In this document: positions 20,717-29,169 of the stretch, one piece after another
Position numbering within the stretch: the stretch's first letter is position 1
Layout of the letters: each line of letters begins with the position of its first letter
NCBI GenBank assembly: GCA_032249735.1
Contig: JAVVHA010000002.1
Span: forward strand, 62,001 to 126,000
Source of the DNA: Dehalococcoidia bacterium
GTDB lineage: Bacteria; Chloroflexota; Dehalococcoidia; SM23-28-2; HRBIN24
Direction of reading: 5' to 3'
Length of the DNA stretch: 64,000 nucleotides
The notes under the pieces: model-generated
Databases searched by the model: none
Told to the model about the DNA's origin: nothing
Seen by the model: the letters and a program-made list of their open reading frames with translations, nothing else
Translations under genes and position numbers: made by a program

Positions 20717-20759
20717 GCTGTGACCCTTACATTGTAAGAGCCCTCACAGCTTCTCACAA
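20717..20759 (-). promoter_or_regulatory. LLM oxidoreductase promoter with overlapping inverted repeat
   Basis: On the minus strand, -35 TTGTGA (20754-20759), a 17-bp spacer and -10 TACAAT (20731-20736). Two nested inverted repeats overlap it: GCTGTGA (20717-20723) with TCACAGC (20744-20750), and CTTAC (20726-20730) with GTAAG (20734-20738). The arrangement looks like a repressor operator. Confidence 0.65.
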
Positions 20760-20765
20760 CAACGC

Positions 20766-21629
20766 TCATGCCCCCAAGAAGGCGATGATCTCGGCGTTGA
20801 CCAGCTCTGGCCGCTCCCGCATCAGGAAGTGGCCGGCCTGGGGCACCCGCTTAAAGGTGAGGTGGGTGAAGTAGTCGCCAAGGCGGTCGCTCCAGGCCAC
20901 GGGCAGGACGGGATCGCTTTCTCCCCACAGCACGAGGGTGGGGACCTCGATGCGCCCTTGGGGTATGCCTCCCCCGCGGAGCATGGCCCGGTAGCAGTTG
21001 AAGCCTCCCCTGAGGGCGCCGGGCTGGGAGAAAGCGTCCACATACCGCTCTATTTCCTCGTCGGTCCACAGATCCTTACGATGGGACCAATGAGAGAGGA
21101 AGTGGCGCAGGTAGACCTCTATGGCCTTGCGCGATGAGCCTACCAGCTCCTCGGCCAGGGGGAGCTGATGGAAGAGGATGTACCAGATCTCGGGGAGGTG
21201 AGAGGGCTCTAACCAGCGGGCCCCGATACCGGCGTAAGGAGGGTTGAAGAGCACCAGCTTCCCTATCCGCTGGGGATAAGTGAGGGCCAGCTGTTGCACC
21301 CAGATGGCACCGAAGTCGTGGGCCACCACGTAGGCCCGCTCCCAGCCCAGGGCCTCCAAGAGGGCCCGCAGGTCCTCGGCCATGGCAGCAGGCGTATAGC
21401 CCTCCTCCGGAGGGAGGGCGGGCTTCTCGGTGTAGCCGAAGCCCCGCATGTCTGGGGCCACCACATCGAAGTGCTGGGAAAGGGGGCCGATGTTCAGGTG
21501 CCACTCGTAGTAGAAGCCAGGCCAGCCGTGCACCAAGAGGAGCGGCGGCCCCGCCCCCTCCCGCACGTAGTGATAACGGAGGCCATTGATGGTGGCCTCA
21601 TAGTGGTGGAATCCGTCCTGCGGGAACAT
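20766..21629 (-). CDS. Alpha/beta hydrolase (epoxide hydrolase / haloalkane dehalogenase-like)
   Basis: A 287-aa alpha/beta-hydrolase. The oxyanion segment is LLVHGWPGFYYEW and the nucleophile elbow is VVAHDFGAIW, with Asp rather than Ser as nucleophile. The acid is in LWGESDPVLP and the histidine in QAGHFLM. An Asp nucleophile with HGWPG points to epoxide hydrolase or a related enzyme rather than an esterase; substrate is not predictable. The start is ATG 21629 (MFPQDG) after GGAGGGAGG. It has a promoter divergent from that of the LarA-like gene. Confidence 0.88.
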   Translation of the reverse strand: MFPQDGFHHYEATINGLRYHYVREGAGPPLLLVHGWPGFYYEWHLNIGPLSQHFDVVAPDMRGFGYTEKPALPPEEGYTPAAMAEDLRALLEALGWERAYVVAHDFGAIWVQQLALTYPQRIGKLVLFNPPYAGIGARWLEPSHLPEIWYILFHQLPLAEELVGSSRKAIEVYLRHFLSHWSHRKDLWTDEEIERYVDAFSQPGALRGGFNCYRAMLRGGGIPQGRIEVPTLVLWGESDPVLPVAWSDRLGDYFTHLTFKRVPQAGHFLMRERPELVNAEIIAFLGA

Positions 21630-21648
21630 GGCCCTCCCTCCTGCCCTC

Positions 21649-21677
21649 AATATAGAACGCCACGGGCCCAGGGCCAA
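21649..21677 (-). promoter_or_regulatory. Alpha/beta hydrolase promoter
   Basis: On the minus strand, -35 TTGGCC (21672-21677), a 17-bp spacer and -10 TATATT (21649-21654). Confidence 0.65.
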
Positions 21678-21680
21678 CCC

Positions 21681-21709
21681 TTGCCTCCGCTAGGCAGCTG
21701 GCCTAACAT
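21681..21709 (+). promoter_or_regulatory. LarA-like gene promoter
   Basis: -35 TTGCCT (21681-21686), a 17-bp spacer and -10 TAACAT (21704-21709). Its -35 box is only 3 bp from the -35 of the divergent hydrolase promoter. Confidence 0.6.
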
Positions 21710-21732
21710 AGGAGCACCTAGGAGGTGAGGCC

Positions 21733-23112
21733 ATGGCCCAGGTGGTGGAGCTACCCTTTGGCACAGACACCGTTCGGGTGGAGCTGCCTGACGACGCCAC
21801 GGTAGTGGGAGGGGGCGACGGCCGCCCCCGCCTGCCACCAGTCCCGGACCAGGCCCAGGCGGTGCGCCAGGCCCTGGAGAACCCCTTGGACATGCCTCGC
21901 GTGGGAGAGTTGGTAAGGCCTGGCTCCCGCGTTCTCATCGCCTTCGATGACCCCACCGTTCCCTCCTTCGGGCCGGTGCGCCGTCTGGCGGTGGAGTTCC
22001 TGCTGGAGGAGCTGCGCCAGGCGGGGGTGCGGGAGGAAGACATCTTCCTGGTATGCGCCAACGCCCTCCACCGCAAGTGGCGGCCCCATGAGCTGGCCAC
22101 CGTCTTGGGACAGGAGCTGGTGGACCGCTTGGGGCCGCGTCTGACATGCCACGACGCTGAGGACCCCCAGAACCTCGTCTACCTGGGCACCACCCGCAAT
22201 GGATACGATGTGGAGGTCCACCGCCTGGTGGCCGACTGCGATCTCACCATCTACGTCAACGCCGCCTGTCACATGGGCTTCAACGGCGGGTGGAAGTCCA
22301 TCACCGTGGGGCTCTCCACCTGGCGCTCCATCCGCTGGACCCATACCCCCGATGGCATGTCCATGTCTGTCCACGATAACCGCATGCACCAGGTGCTGAC
22401 GGAGATGGGCGAGCACCTCATGGCCCGCCTGAGGAAGCCCATCTTTAAGGTGGAGACGGTGCTGGCCAACGCCTATGCCATCGGGCGCATCTGGGCGGGG
22501 AGCGTGGCGGCCACGCGGGCGGCAGCGCTGGAGGTGCTGGGCCAGATCTTCCCATCCCGGCGCAGTGAGGCCCCCAAGCGTTATGACATCGTGGTGTATG
22601 GGGTGCCGGCGTGGAGCCCCTATGCCACGTTCGCCAAGCTAAACCCCATCCTTACCCTTATATCGTCGGGCCTGGGCTATCTGGGGGGCTACATCGATGC
22701 CCTGGGCAAGCCAGGATGCTCCGTCATCATGGCCACCCCGTGCCCTGAGGAGTGGGACATGGAGCACCATCCCGCATATAAGGAGGTGTGGGAACGGGTG
22801 CTGCCCCAGACCAGGGATCCCTACGAGATCAACGACCGGTTCCTGGAGGAGTTCGCCTCCCGCAAGGACTACATCGAGCGCTACCGATTTGGCTATGCCT
22901 ACCACCCAGTGCACGCCATCCTGGCCACCCATCCCCTGCGACGGCTGCGGCATGCGGCACGGGTATTTGTGGCCGGGGCCCAGGATCCAGCGGTGCCCCG
23001 CCATGTGGGCTTCATACCCACCCCTAGCGTGGAGGAGGCCATCGCTCAGGCCCGCCGCCTGCATGGGCCGGAGGCGACCATCGCCTGCATCGCCCGCTTC
23101 CCGGGTATGTAG
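21733..23112 (+). CDS. LarA-like nickel-pincer racemase/epimerase family protein (DUF2088)
   Basis: A 459-aa relative of lactate racemase LarA, which uses a nickel-pincer nucleotide made by LarB, LarE and LarC. The cofactor-binding residues seem kept: an ANALHR segment with His113, His180 in CHMGFNGGWKSI, and Lys188, the equivalent of the lysine that anchors the pincer cofactor. LarB/C/E are not in the window. The substrate is probably a 2-hydroxy acid or related compound, but many LarA homologues act on others. The start is ATG 21733 after GGAGGTGAGG. Confidence 0.82.
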   Translation: MAQVVELPFGTDTVRVELPDDATVVGGGDGRPRLPPVPDQAQAVRQALENPLDMPRVGELVRPGSRVLIAFDDPTVPSFGPVRRLAVEFLLEELRQAGVREEDIFLVCANALHRKWRPHELATVLGQELVDRLGPRLTCHDAEDPQNLVYLGTTRNGYDVEVHRLVADCDLTIYVNAACHMGFNGGWKSITVGLSTWRSIRWTHTPDGMSMSVHDNRMHQVLTEMGEHLMARLRKPIFKVETVLANAYAIGRIWAGSVAATRAAALEVLGQIFPSRRSEAPKRYDIVVYGVPAWSPYATFAKLNPILTLISSGLGYLGGYIDALGKPGCSVIMATPCPEEWDMEHHPAYKEVWERVLPQTRDPYEINDRFLEEFASRKDYIERYRFGYAYHPVHAILATHPLRRLRHAARVFVAGAQDPAVPRHVGFIPTPSVEEAIAQARRLHGPEATIACIARFPGM

Positions 23113-23117
23113 GGCAT

Positions 23118-23966
23118 CTATAGCTGGAGGCCAAAGAGGCGAGCGGCGTTCTCCTTGAGGATCTTGGATCGCACCTCGTCCCGGAAGGGCGCCCCCTCGA
23201 AGTCCCTCAGCCAGCGATCAGGGGTGATGAAGGGATAGTCGGAGCCGAACATGACTTTATCTTGTAGGAGGGTGTTGGCGTACTGGATCAGCTGGGACGG
23301 GATATACTTGGGGGAGTAGCCCGAGAGGTCCATGTATACGTTGGGCTTGTGGAGAAGGACGGCTATTTGCTCGTCCACCCAGGGGTAGGCAGGGTGGGCC
23401 ATGATGATAGTGAGCTCGGGGAAGTCGGCAGCCACGTCGTCGATGTGGGGGATGGGGCGGCAGTACTTGAACTTGACGCCGCCGCCACCTGGCAGACCGG
23501 CCCCAAAGCCTGTCATGCCCGAGTGGAAGAGCACCGGCACCCCTAGCTTGGCGATAGCCTCCCACAGGGGGTAGAAGCGGCGGTCGTCGGGGTAGAACTC
23601 CTGCAAACTGGGGTGAAACTTGACTCCCCTCAGCCCCAGCTCCTCGATGCTGCGGCGCACCTCATCGATGGCCTTCCTGCCCCGCCAGGGGTCCACGGAG
23701 CAGAAGCCAATGAACTGCTTCGGGTATCGCCGTACGATCTCCGCCACGTAGTCGTTGGAGATACGGGGCTCCTCTACGTGGTCCTCCCAGTCAGAGGCCA
23801 GCACCAGCCCGATCACGTCCTGTTCCGCATAGTACTGGGCCATCTCCTCTACGTCCTTGGGCGGGGGAGGGGCGCGGAAGTAGGCCCTGGTCGCCTCCTG
23901 TACGTGGGTGCGGGGGACGCCTGGCGGCGCCGGCGGGTGCACGTGCATATCTATGGCCTTGGGCAT
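23118..23966 (-). CDS. Amidohydrolase family protein (ACMSD-like)
   Basis: TIM-barrel metal hydrolase or decarboxylase (282 aa) of the amidohydrolase-2 family. It has the metal motif IDMHVHPP at the N-terminus, LRGVKFHPSLQEF, the metal-ligand histidine in LTIIMAHP, and the conserved Asp in KVMFGSDYPF. The substrate is unknown. The start is ATG 23966 (MPKAID) after AGGAGGTG; an upstream in-frame extension to 24080 has no family similarity. It is convergent with the LarA-like gene, 5 bp apart. Confidence 0.88.
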   Translation of the reverse strand: MPKAIDMHVHPPAPPGVPRTHVQEATRAYFRAPPPPKDVEEMAQYYAEQDVIGLVLASDWEDHVEEPRISNDYVAEIVRRYPKQFIGFCSVDPWRGRKAIDEVRRSIEELGLRGVKFHPSLQEFYPDDRRFYPLWEAIAKLGVPVLFHSGMTGFGAGLPGGGGVKFKYCRPIPHIDDVAADFPELTIIMAHPAYPWVDEQIAVLLHKPNVYMDLSGYSPKYIPSQLIQYANTLLQDKVMFGSDYPFITPDRWLRDFEGAPFRDEVRSKILKENAARLFGLQL

Positions 23967-24107
23967 GACCCACCTCCTGTTGGGTTTTGCGATGTCCTGG
24001 ATTAAGGATATCCGCAGCCCAGGCCGCCTGCTAGCCCTGGGGCGTCTCGACCCAGGGCGCTGGGCCAGCCGAGGGCCCATCCTGGCCTCCTCCTCTTAAG
24101 GGGCTCC

Positions 24108-25622
24108 GTGGTTTATCATAGCCGTTGCAAGGAAGGATGCCGGCAGTCGGGATGGGCCTACCACAGGCGTCCACCCATGGGCGGGGGAGCGGCCTTGGCC
24201 GCTAGGACATCTTTCGACGGGTGGGTGGGGCCGCAGGAGGTCTATAAGGAGCGCTACATCTATCTGCCCTTTCAGGTGCCCACAGGGGCCCAGCGCATCC
24301 TTGTGCGGTACGAGTTCGACGAGCCTGTCACCGCCCCCCTAGGCATGGGGCCTGGCAACACGGTGGACATCGGCATCTTCGACCCGCGGGGGATGGAGTT
24401 CCCCGAGGCCCCAGGCTTTCGGGGCTGGAGCGGCTCAGCCAAGCGGGAGTTCTTCATCTCCCCTGAGGCTGCCACCCCTGGTTACATACCGGGGCCCCTG
24501 TACCCAGGGCGATGGCACATCATCCTCGGCTTCGAGCGAGTCCAGGAGACAGGGGTGCGGTACCGGGTGGAGGTGGAGGTGGAATCGGGGCGGGAGGCAC
24601 CCGCGGTCCCGTTGGAGGAGGCCACCCGGCCCCTGGCAGGCCGGGTGAGGGGGGGGAGGTTCCTGCGGGGCGACCTCCACTGCCACAGCGTCCACTCCGA
24701 TGGCCTCAACACCGTAGAGGAGCTGGTCCACAACGCCCTACAACGGGGGCTGGACTTCCTGGCGGTGACGGACCACAACACCTGCACCCACCACCGCGAC
24801 CTAGCTGCCCTCTCCCACCTCCCCATTGTCCTCATCCCCGGGGAGGAGGTGACCACCTATTGGGGCCATGCCAACACCTGGGGCCTACGGCAGTTCGTGG
24901 ACTTCCGGTGCACCGACGCCGAGTCTATGCGCACCCTCCTGCGCTTCGTAGAAGAGCGGGGAGGGATCATGTCCATCAACCACCCCAAAAGCGTTGGGCC
25001 CCCCTGGCTTCTGGACCTGTGGGAAGGGTTCAGCTTTATGGAGGTGTGGCAGGCCCCATGGCGCTTTTATAACTGGGAGTCCCTGGAGAGGTGGGACCTC
25101 CTGCTTTCGCGAGGCCAACGCGTGGTGGGGGTGGGGGGGAGCGATGTGCACTCCATACCCCCTGCCCCTCCCCTCCATCCCCATGGCCTGGGCAACCCCA
25201 CCACCTGGGTATACGTGCCCACCCCCTGGGCCACTGCCCAGGACGTTCTGGCCGCCCTGCGCCGCGGCCACGTCTTCATCTCTGCCGAGCCCGCGGGCCC
25301 CCGCCTCGTCCTGCGGGCAGACGCCGACGGCGATGGCCGCTACGAGACCCTCATGGGGGATACGGTGACGCTAGACGCCGACGCCTCCCTGGAGGTGCTG
25401 GTGGAGGTGGAAGGAGGAACAGGCCGTCGCCTCTGGCTGGTGAGCGACGGCCTGCCCATGGCCATCGTCCCCCTCGAGGAGGAGAGAAGCGCATACCGCG
25501 TCCGTGTGCCTGTGGCCGCTCGCCGTTACCTGCGGGCGGAGCTGCGGGGTCCCCGCGGCCATCCGCGGCGGGGAGAGGTAGTATGGGCCCTTACCAACCC
25601 CATCTGGTTTCGTAGCCCATGA
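24108..25622 (+). CDS. CehA/McbA-family PHP-domain metallohydrolase
   Basis: An N-terminal beta-sandwich (about residues 36-180) is followed by a PHP phosphoesterase domain. The metal motifs are GDLHCHSVHSDG (near 188-199), VTDHNTC, PGEEVTTYWGHANTWG and GGSDVHS. Relatives are annotated CehA/McbA and include carbaryl and phosphoester hydrolases. The start is uncertain: GTG 24108 gives 504 aa, but a possible -10 (TATCAT, 24114-24119) would favour ATG 24177 (481 aa). The stop overlaps the mannosidase start (ATGA). Confidence 0.82.
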   Translation: MVYHSRCKEGCRQSGWAYHRRPPMGGGAALAARTSFDGWVGPQEVYKERYIYLPFQVPTGAQRILVRYEFDEPVTAPLGMGPGNTVDIGIFDPRGMEFPEAPGFRGWSGSAKREFFISPEAATPGYIPGPLYPGRWHIILGFERVQETGVRYRVEVEVESGREAPAVPLEEATRPLAGRVRGGRFLRGDLHCHSVHSDGLNTVEELVHNALQRGLDFLAVTDHNTCTHHRDLAALSHLPIVLIPGEEVTTYWGHANTWGLRQFVDFRCTDAESMRTLLRFVEERGGIMSINHPKSVGPPWLLDLWEGFSFMEVWQAPWRFYNWESLERWDLLLSRGQRVVGVGGSDVHSIPPAPPLHPHGLGNPTTWVYVPTPWATAQDVLAALRRGHVFISAEPAGPRLVLRADADGDGRYETLMGDTVTLDADASLEVLVEVEGGTGRRLWLVSDGLPMAIVPLEEERSAYRVRVPVAARRYLRAELRGPRGHPRRGEVVWALTNPIWFRSP

Positions 25623-28195
25623 AGCCCTGGGTACTGATGGTCATTCCTCACACCCATTGGGACCGCGAGTGGTATGAGCCCTTTGAGGCCATGCGTGCTC
25701 GTCTGGTGCGCACCATGGACCGGCTCCTGGACGTCCTGGACGCCCACCCTGATATCCCCTGCTTCCTATTAGACGGGCAGACCATTTGCCTGGACGATTA
25801 CCTGGAGGTGCGGCCTGATCGGCGCCCGGACGTGGAGAGGCTGGTGCGGGCGGGGCGTCTGGTGGTAGGCCCTAACTACGTGCTCCCCGACGAGTTTCTC
25901 ATCGGACTGGAGTCCCATGTGCGCAACCTCATGTTGGGGATCCGCAGCGCCCGCGCCATGGGCAGGTCCATGATGGTGGGCTACTATCCCGATAGCTTCG
26001 GCCACATCACCCACCTGCCGGCCATTCTGCGAGGCTTCGGCATCGATGCCGTGGTCATCTGGCGCGGTGTGGGAGAGGAGGCCACCACCTCCGAGTTCCG
26101 CTGGGCCTCGCCTGACGGCTCCCAGGTCCTGGCCATCCACCTACCCTATGGCTACGCCCTGGGGGTAGACCTGCCGGACGAGCCCAGCAAGTTAAGGGAA
26201 CGTCTGCAATACGTATGGCAGCAACTCACCCCTCTGGCCACCACCCGCTATCTTCTGCTGCCCAACGGCGATGACCACCGTGGCCTGCAGGAGGACATTG
26301 GCCGGGTGGTGGCCCTGGCCAAAGAGGTGATGCCCCAGGTGGACGTAGTCATAGGCGATTATGGCCAGGCAGTGGATGCCATCAAGGCCGAAGTGGGTGA
26401 GCGCATCCTGGAGCTCCCACTGCTGGAGGGCGAATTCCGCTCGCCCCACCGTTCCCACGTACTACCCGGCGTCCTCTCCTCCCGCATGTGGATCAAGCAG
26501 CGCTATCAGGAGTGCGAAGACCTTCTCTGCCGTTGGGCGGAGCCCTTGGTGGTCTGGGCCCGCCTCTTGGATGCCGAAAACCCCCGGTCATGGCCATCGG
26601 AGCGGAGATTGCTGGCCCATGCCTGGCGACTCCTCCTTCAGAACGCCCCCCACGACTCCATCTGCGGCTGTTCCATCGATGAAGTCCACCAAGAGATGGA
26701 GGTGCGGTTTTCCCGCTGCCGCCAAACGGCTGAGGCCGTCTTAGAGCAGGCCCTGGGCCGGGTGGCGGCGGCCGCCTGTCCCCCTGGGGCCCCCCACCTG
26801 GTGGTGTTCAACTCCGAGGGTGGGCCGCGCACGGACATAGCTTTGGCCCAGGTCCCCCTCCGCGATGGCCTCCTGCCTCTTTTGGCAGAGGCGGAGGACG
26901 GCACCACCGCACCCCTTCAGCTGCTGGAGGTGGGCGAGGCAGGAATCGCCACGGTGGCCATGGTAGCCTCTCAGGTGCCAGGCTATGGCCTGCGCGCCTT
27001 CCGCATCCACTACGGGCCTTCCCGTCCCCCTGGGCGCCGAAGCAGAGGCCGCATAGAGAACCGCTTTTTCATGGTAGCGGCCGACCCCCGCGATGGCACC
27101 ATCGTCCTGCTCGATAAGCGCACGGGGCGCCGTTGGGAGGGTCTCCACCGCTTGGTGGACGGTGGCGATAGCGGCGATGAGTACAACTACGCCCCGCCCC
27201 AGGAGGACCACTTGGTCATATCTCCCGCCCGACCCCCTCGCATCCGGGTGGTGGCGGAAGGGCCCGCCATCTGGACTTTGGAGATATCCATGGTCTACAT
27301 GCTGCCCGCCTCCCTCACCGCCGACGACCGTTCCCGATCCCCCCAGAGGGTGCCCTGCCCCATCACCACCCGCATACACTTATACGCCGACGTCCCCCGT
27401 GTCGATTTCGAGACGGAGGTGGAAAACCACGCCCGCGACCACCGCCTGCGGGTCCTGTTCCCCACAGGCCTACGGTCGCCGCACGTCCTGGCCGAACAAC
27501 ACCTGGGGCCGGTGCACAGGCCCCCGGACCCCCGCCCCTTCTCCCCCTTAGACTTCGAGATGCCCGTGGCTACCCAGCCCCAGAAGGCCTTCTGCGCCGT
27601 GGAGGAGGAAGGCACGGGCATCCTTTTGGCCAACCGGGGCCTGCCCGAGTATGAGGCGTTGCGGGAGCCCGACGGCACCATCACTCTGGCCCTCACCCTA
27701 TTGCGGTGCGTGGGGTGGCTATCCCGTCCCGAGCTCTATCCCTGGCGCCGCGGCCCGGCAGGCCCCCTCCTGCCCACCCCAGGTGCCCAGATGCTGGGTC
27801 GGTGGCGGTTCCATTACTCCCTTGTCCCCTATCAGGGCTCCTGGGAGGACGCCATGGCCCAGGCCCACTACTTCCTGCGTCCCTTGCGGGCCATCCCCAT
27901 ACAGCGGGGGGACGGGGTGTTGCCACCCTCTGCCTCCCTCCTGGAAGTGGAGCCGGCCCAGGTGATGGTCTCGGCCATAAAGCCGGCGGAGGACGATGAG
28001 GGCATCGTCGTCAGGATATACAATCCTACCCACCGCTCCCTACCGGCCCGCCTTCGCCTGGCGGCCCGTCCCAGGTGGGCCCTGGAGGTCAACCTCAATG
28101 AGGAGGCCCAAGGGGCCAAGGTGGAGCTGGGGGATGGGTGGCTAGAGACACTCCTGCCCCCCCAAGGGGTGCGCACCTTCAAGTTCTTCTTGTAG
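25619..28195 (+). CDS. Glycoside hydrolase family 38 (alpha-mannosidase-like)
   Basis: A large (858 aa) retaining zinc glycosidase. The N-terminal IPHTHWDREW supplies the zinc ligands His and Asp, and YYPDSFGHITHLP carries the catalytic nucleophile Asp. QNAPHDSICGCSIDEVH gives the third and fourth zinc-site residues, and beta domains follow. It is full length, cytoplasmic and without a signal peptide. It sits in a four-gene run with a PHP hydrolase, a cyclase-family protein and an FAD reductase; the natural mannoside is unknown. Confidence 0.93.
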   Translation: MKPWVLMVIPHTHWDREWYEPFEAMRARLVRTMDRLLDVLDAHPDIPCFLLDGQTICLDDYLEVRPDRRPDVERLVRAGRLVVGPNYVLPDEFLIGLESHVRNLMLGIRSARAMGRSMMVGYYPDSFGHITHLPAILRGFGIDAVVIWRGVGEEATTSEFRWASPDGSQVLAIHLPYGYALGVDLPDEPSKLRERLQYVWQQLTPLATTRYLLLPNGDDHRGLQEDIGRVVALAKEVMPQVDVVIGDYGQAVDAIKAEVGERILELPLLEGEFRSPHRSHVLPGVLSSRMWIKQRYQECEDLLCRWAEPLVVWARLLDAENPRSWPSERRLLAHAWRLLLQNAPHDSICGCSIDEVHQEMEVRFSRCRQTAEAVLEQALGRVAAAACPPGAPHLVVFNSEGGPRTDIALAQVPLRDGLLPLLAEAEDGTTAPLQLLEVGEAGIATVAMVASQVPGYGLRAFRIHYGPSRPPGRRSRGRIENRFFMVAADPRDGTIVLLDKRTGRRWEGLHRLVDGGDSGDEYNYAPPQEDHLVISPARPPRIRVVAEGPAIWTLEISMVYMLPASLTADDRSRSPQRVPCPITTRIHLYADVPRVDFETEVENHARDHRLRVLFPTGLRSPHVLAEQHLGPVHRPPDPRPFSPLDFEMPVATQPQKAFCAVEEEGTGILLANRGLPEYEALREPDGTITLALTLLRCVGWLSRPELYPWRRGPAGPLLPTPGAQMLGRWRFHYSLVPYQGSWEDAMAQAHYFLRPLRAIPIQRGDGVLPPSASLLEVEPAQVMVSAIKPAEDDEGIVVRIYNPTHRSLPARLRLAARPRWALEVNLNEEAQGAKVELGDGWLETLLPPQGVRTFKFFL

Positions 28196-28205
28196 GAGGT
28201 GGTCG

Positions 28206-29165
28206 ATGGACCTGAACCGCCTGCCCCGCTATGACGAGCTGCCCCTGCGCCCTCACGCCCCTAAGGGCGCTGCCTGGGGCGTCTTCGGCGACGACGACCA
28301 ACTGGGCACTGTCAACTTCCTCACCCCCCAGAAGGTGTTGGAAGCCGCCCGCCTAGTGCGCCAGGGGAAGGTCTTTGCCCTGAACCTCCCCCTCCATCTC
28401 CCCGACCCACCCTTGTATGGGCGTCAGCGCTTACGCCATCACCTGCTGGACCTGGGAGGGGTGGGACGTGACGATTACCTCGAGAGCTTCTGGCTCCAGG
28501 CATCCAGCCAGTGGGACGGCCTGCGGCACATCCGCCATCCTCGCTATGGCTTCTACAACGGCGTCTCCGCCGAGGAGGTGGTGCCCGGAGGCGGCCCATT
28601 GGGCATCGAGCACTGGGCACGCCGGGGCATCGTGGGCAGAGGTGTGCTGTTGGACGTGGCCCGCCACCTGGAGGCCCGGGGCCGCCCCCTAGACCCTAGG
28701 AGCGCCACCCTCATCACCCCCGCCCATCTGGAGGCCTGCGCCCATGCCCAGGGGGTGGAGCTCCGCCCGGCCGACATACTACTGGTGCGCACGGGCTGGC
28801 TGGGGTGGTACCTGCAGCTCCCCCAGGAGGAACGGGAGGCGTTGGCCCATGGGGAGGGGCAAGGGCCACCCTCGCCAGGCTTGGGCCCTGCCGAGGAGAT
28901 GGCCCGCTTCCTTTGGGACCGGCGGATAGCGGCGGTGGCCGCCGACAACCCCGCTCTGGAGGCCTGGCCCCCTAAACAGGAGACGGGCTTCCTCCATTAC
29001 TTCCTCATCCCCTATCTGGGGATGCCCATCGGGGAGCTGTGGTACTTGGAGGAGTTGGCCGCCGACTGTGCCCAGGACGGCATCTACGAGTTCCTCCTCA
29101 CCTCCGCCCCCCTCCACCTGGTGGGCGGGGTGGGGTCGCCGCCCAACGCTTTAGCCATCAAGTGA
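28206..29165 (+). CDS. Cyclase-family protein (PF04199, kynurenine formamidase-like)
   Basis: A 319-aa metal-dependent hydrolase of the 'cyclase' family. Recognisable segments are FGDDDQLGTVNFLTPQKV near the N-terminus, SQWDGLRHIRHP where the HxGTHxD-like metal site of the family lies, and LLVRTGWLGWYL in the second half. Family members hydrolyse N-formylkynurenine, isatin or cyclic amides; the exact substrate cannot be told. It begins 10 bp after the mannosidase, with GGAGGTGG upstream. Confidence 0.85.
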   Translation: MDLNRLPRYDELPLRPHAPKGAAWGVFGDDDQLGTVNFLTPQKVLEAARLVRQGKVFALNLPLHLPDPPLYGRQRLRHHLLDLGGVGRDDYLESFWLQASSQWDGLRHIRHPRYGFYNGVSAEEVVPGGGPLGIEHWARRGIVGRGVLLDVARHLEARGRPLDPRSATLITPAHLEACAHAQGVELRPADILLVRTGWLGWYLQLPQEEREALAHGEGQGPPSPGLGPAEEMARFLWDRRIAAVAADNPALEAWPPKQETGFLHYFLIPYLGMPIGELWYLEELAADCAQDGIYEFLLTSAPLHLVGGVGSPPNALAIK

Positions 29166-29169
29166 GGTC

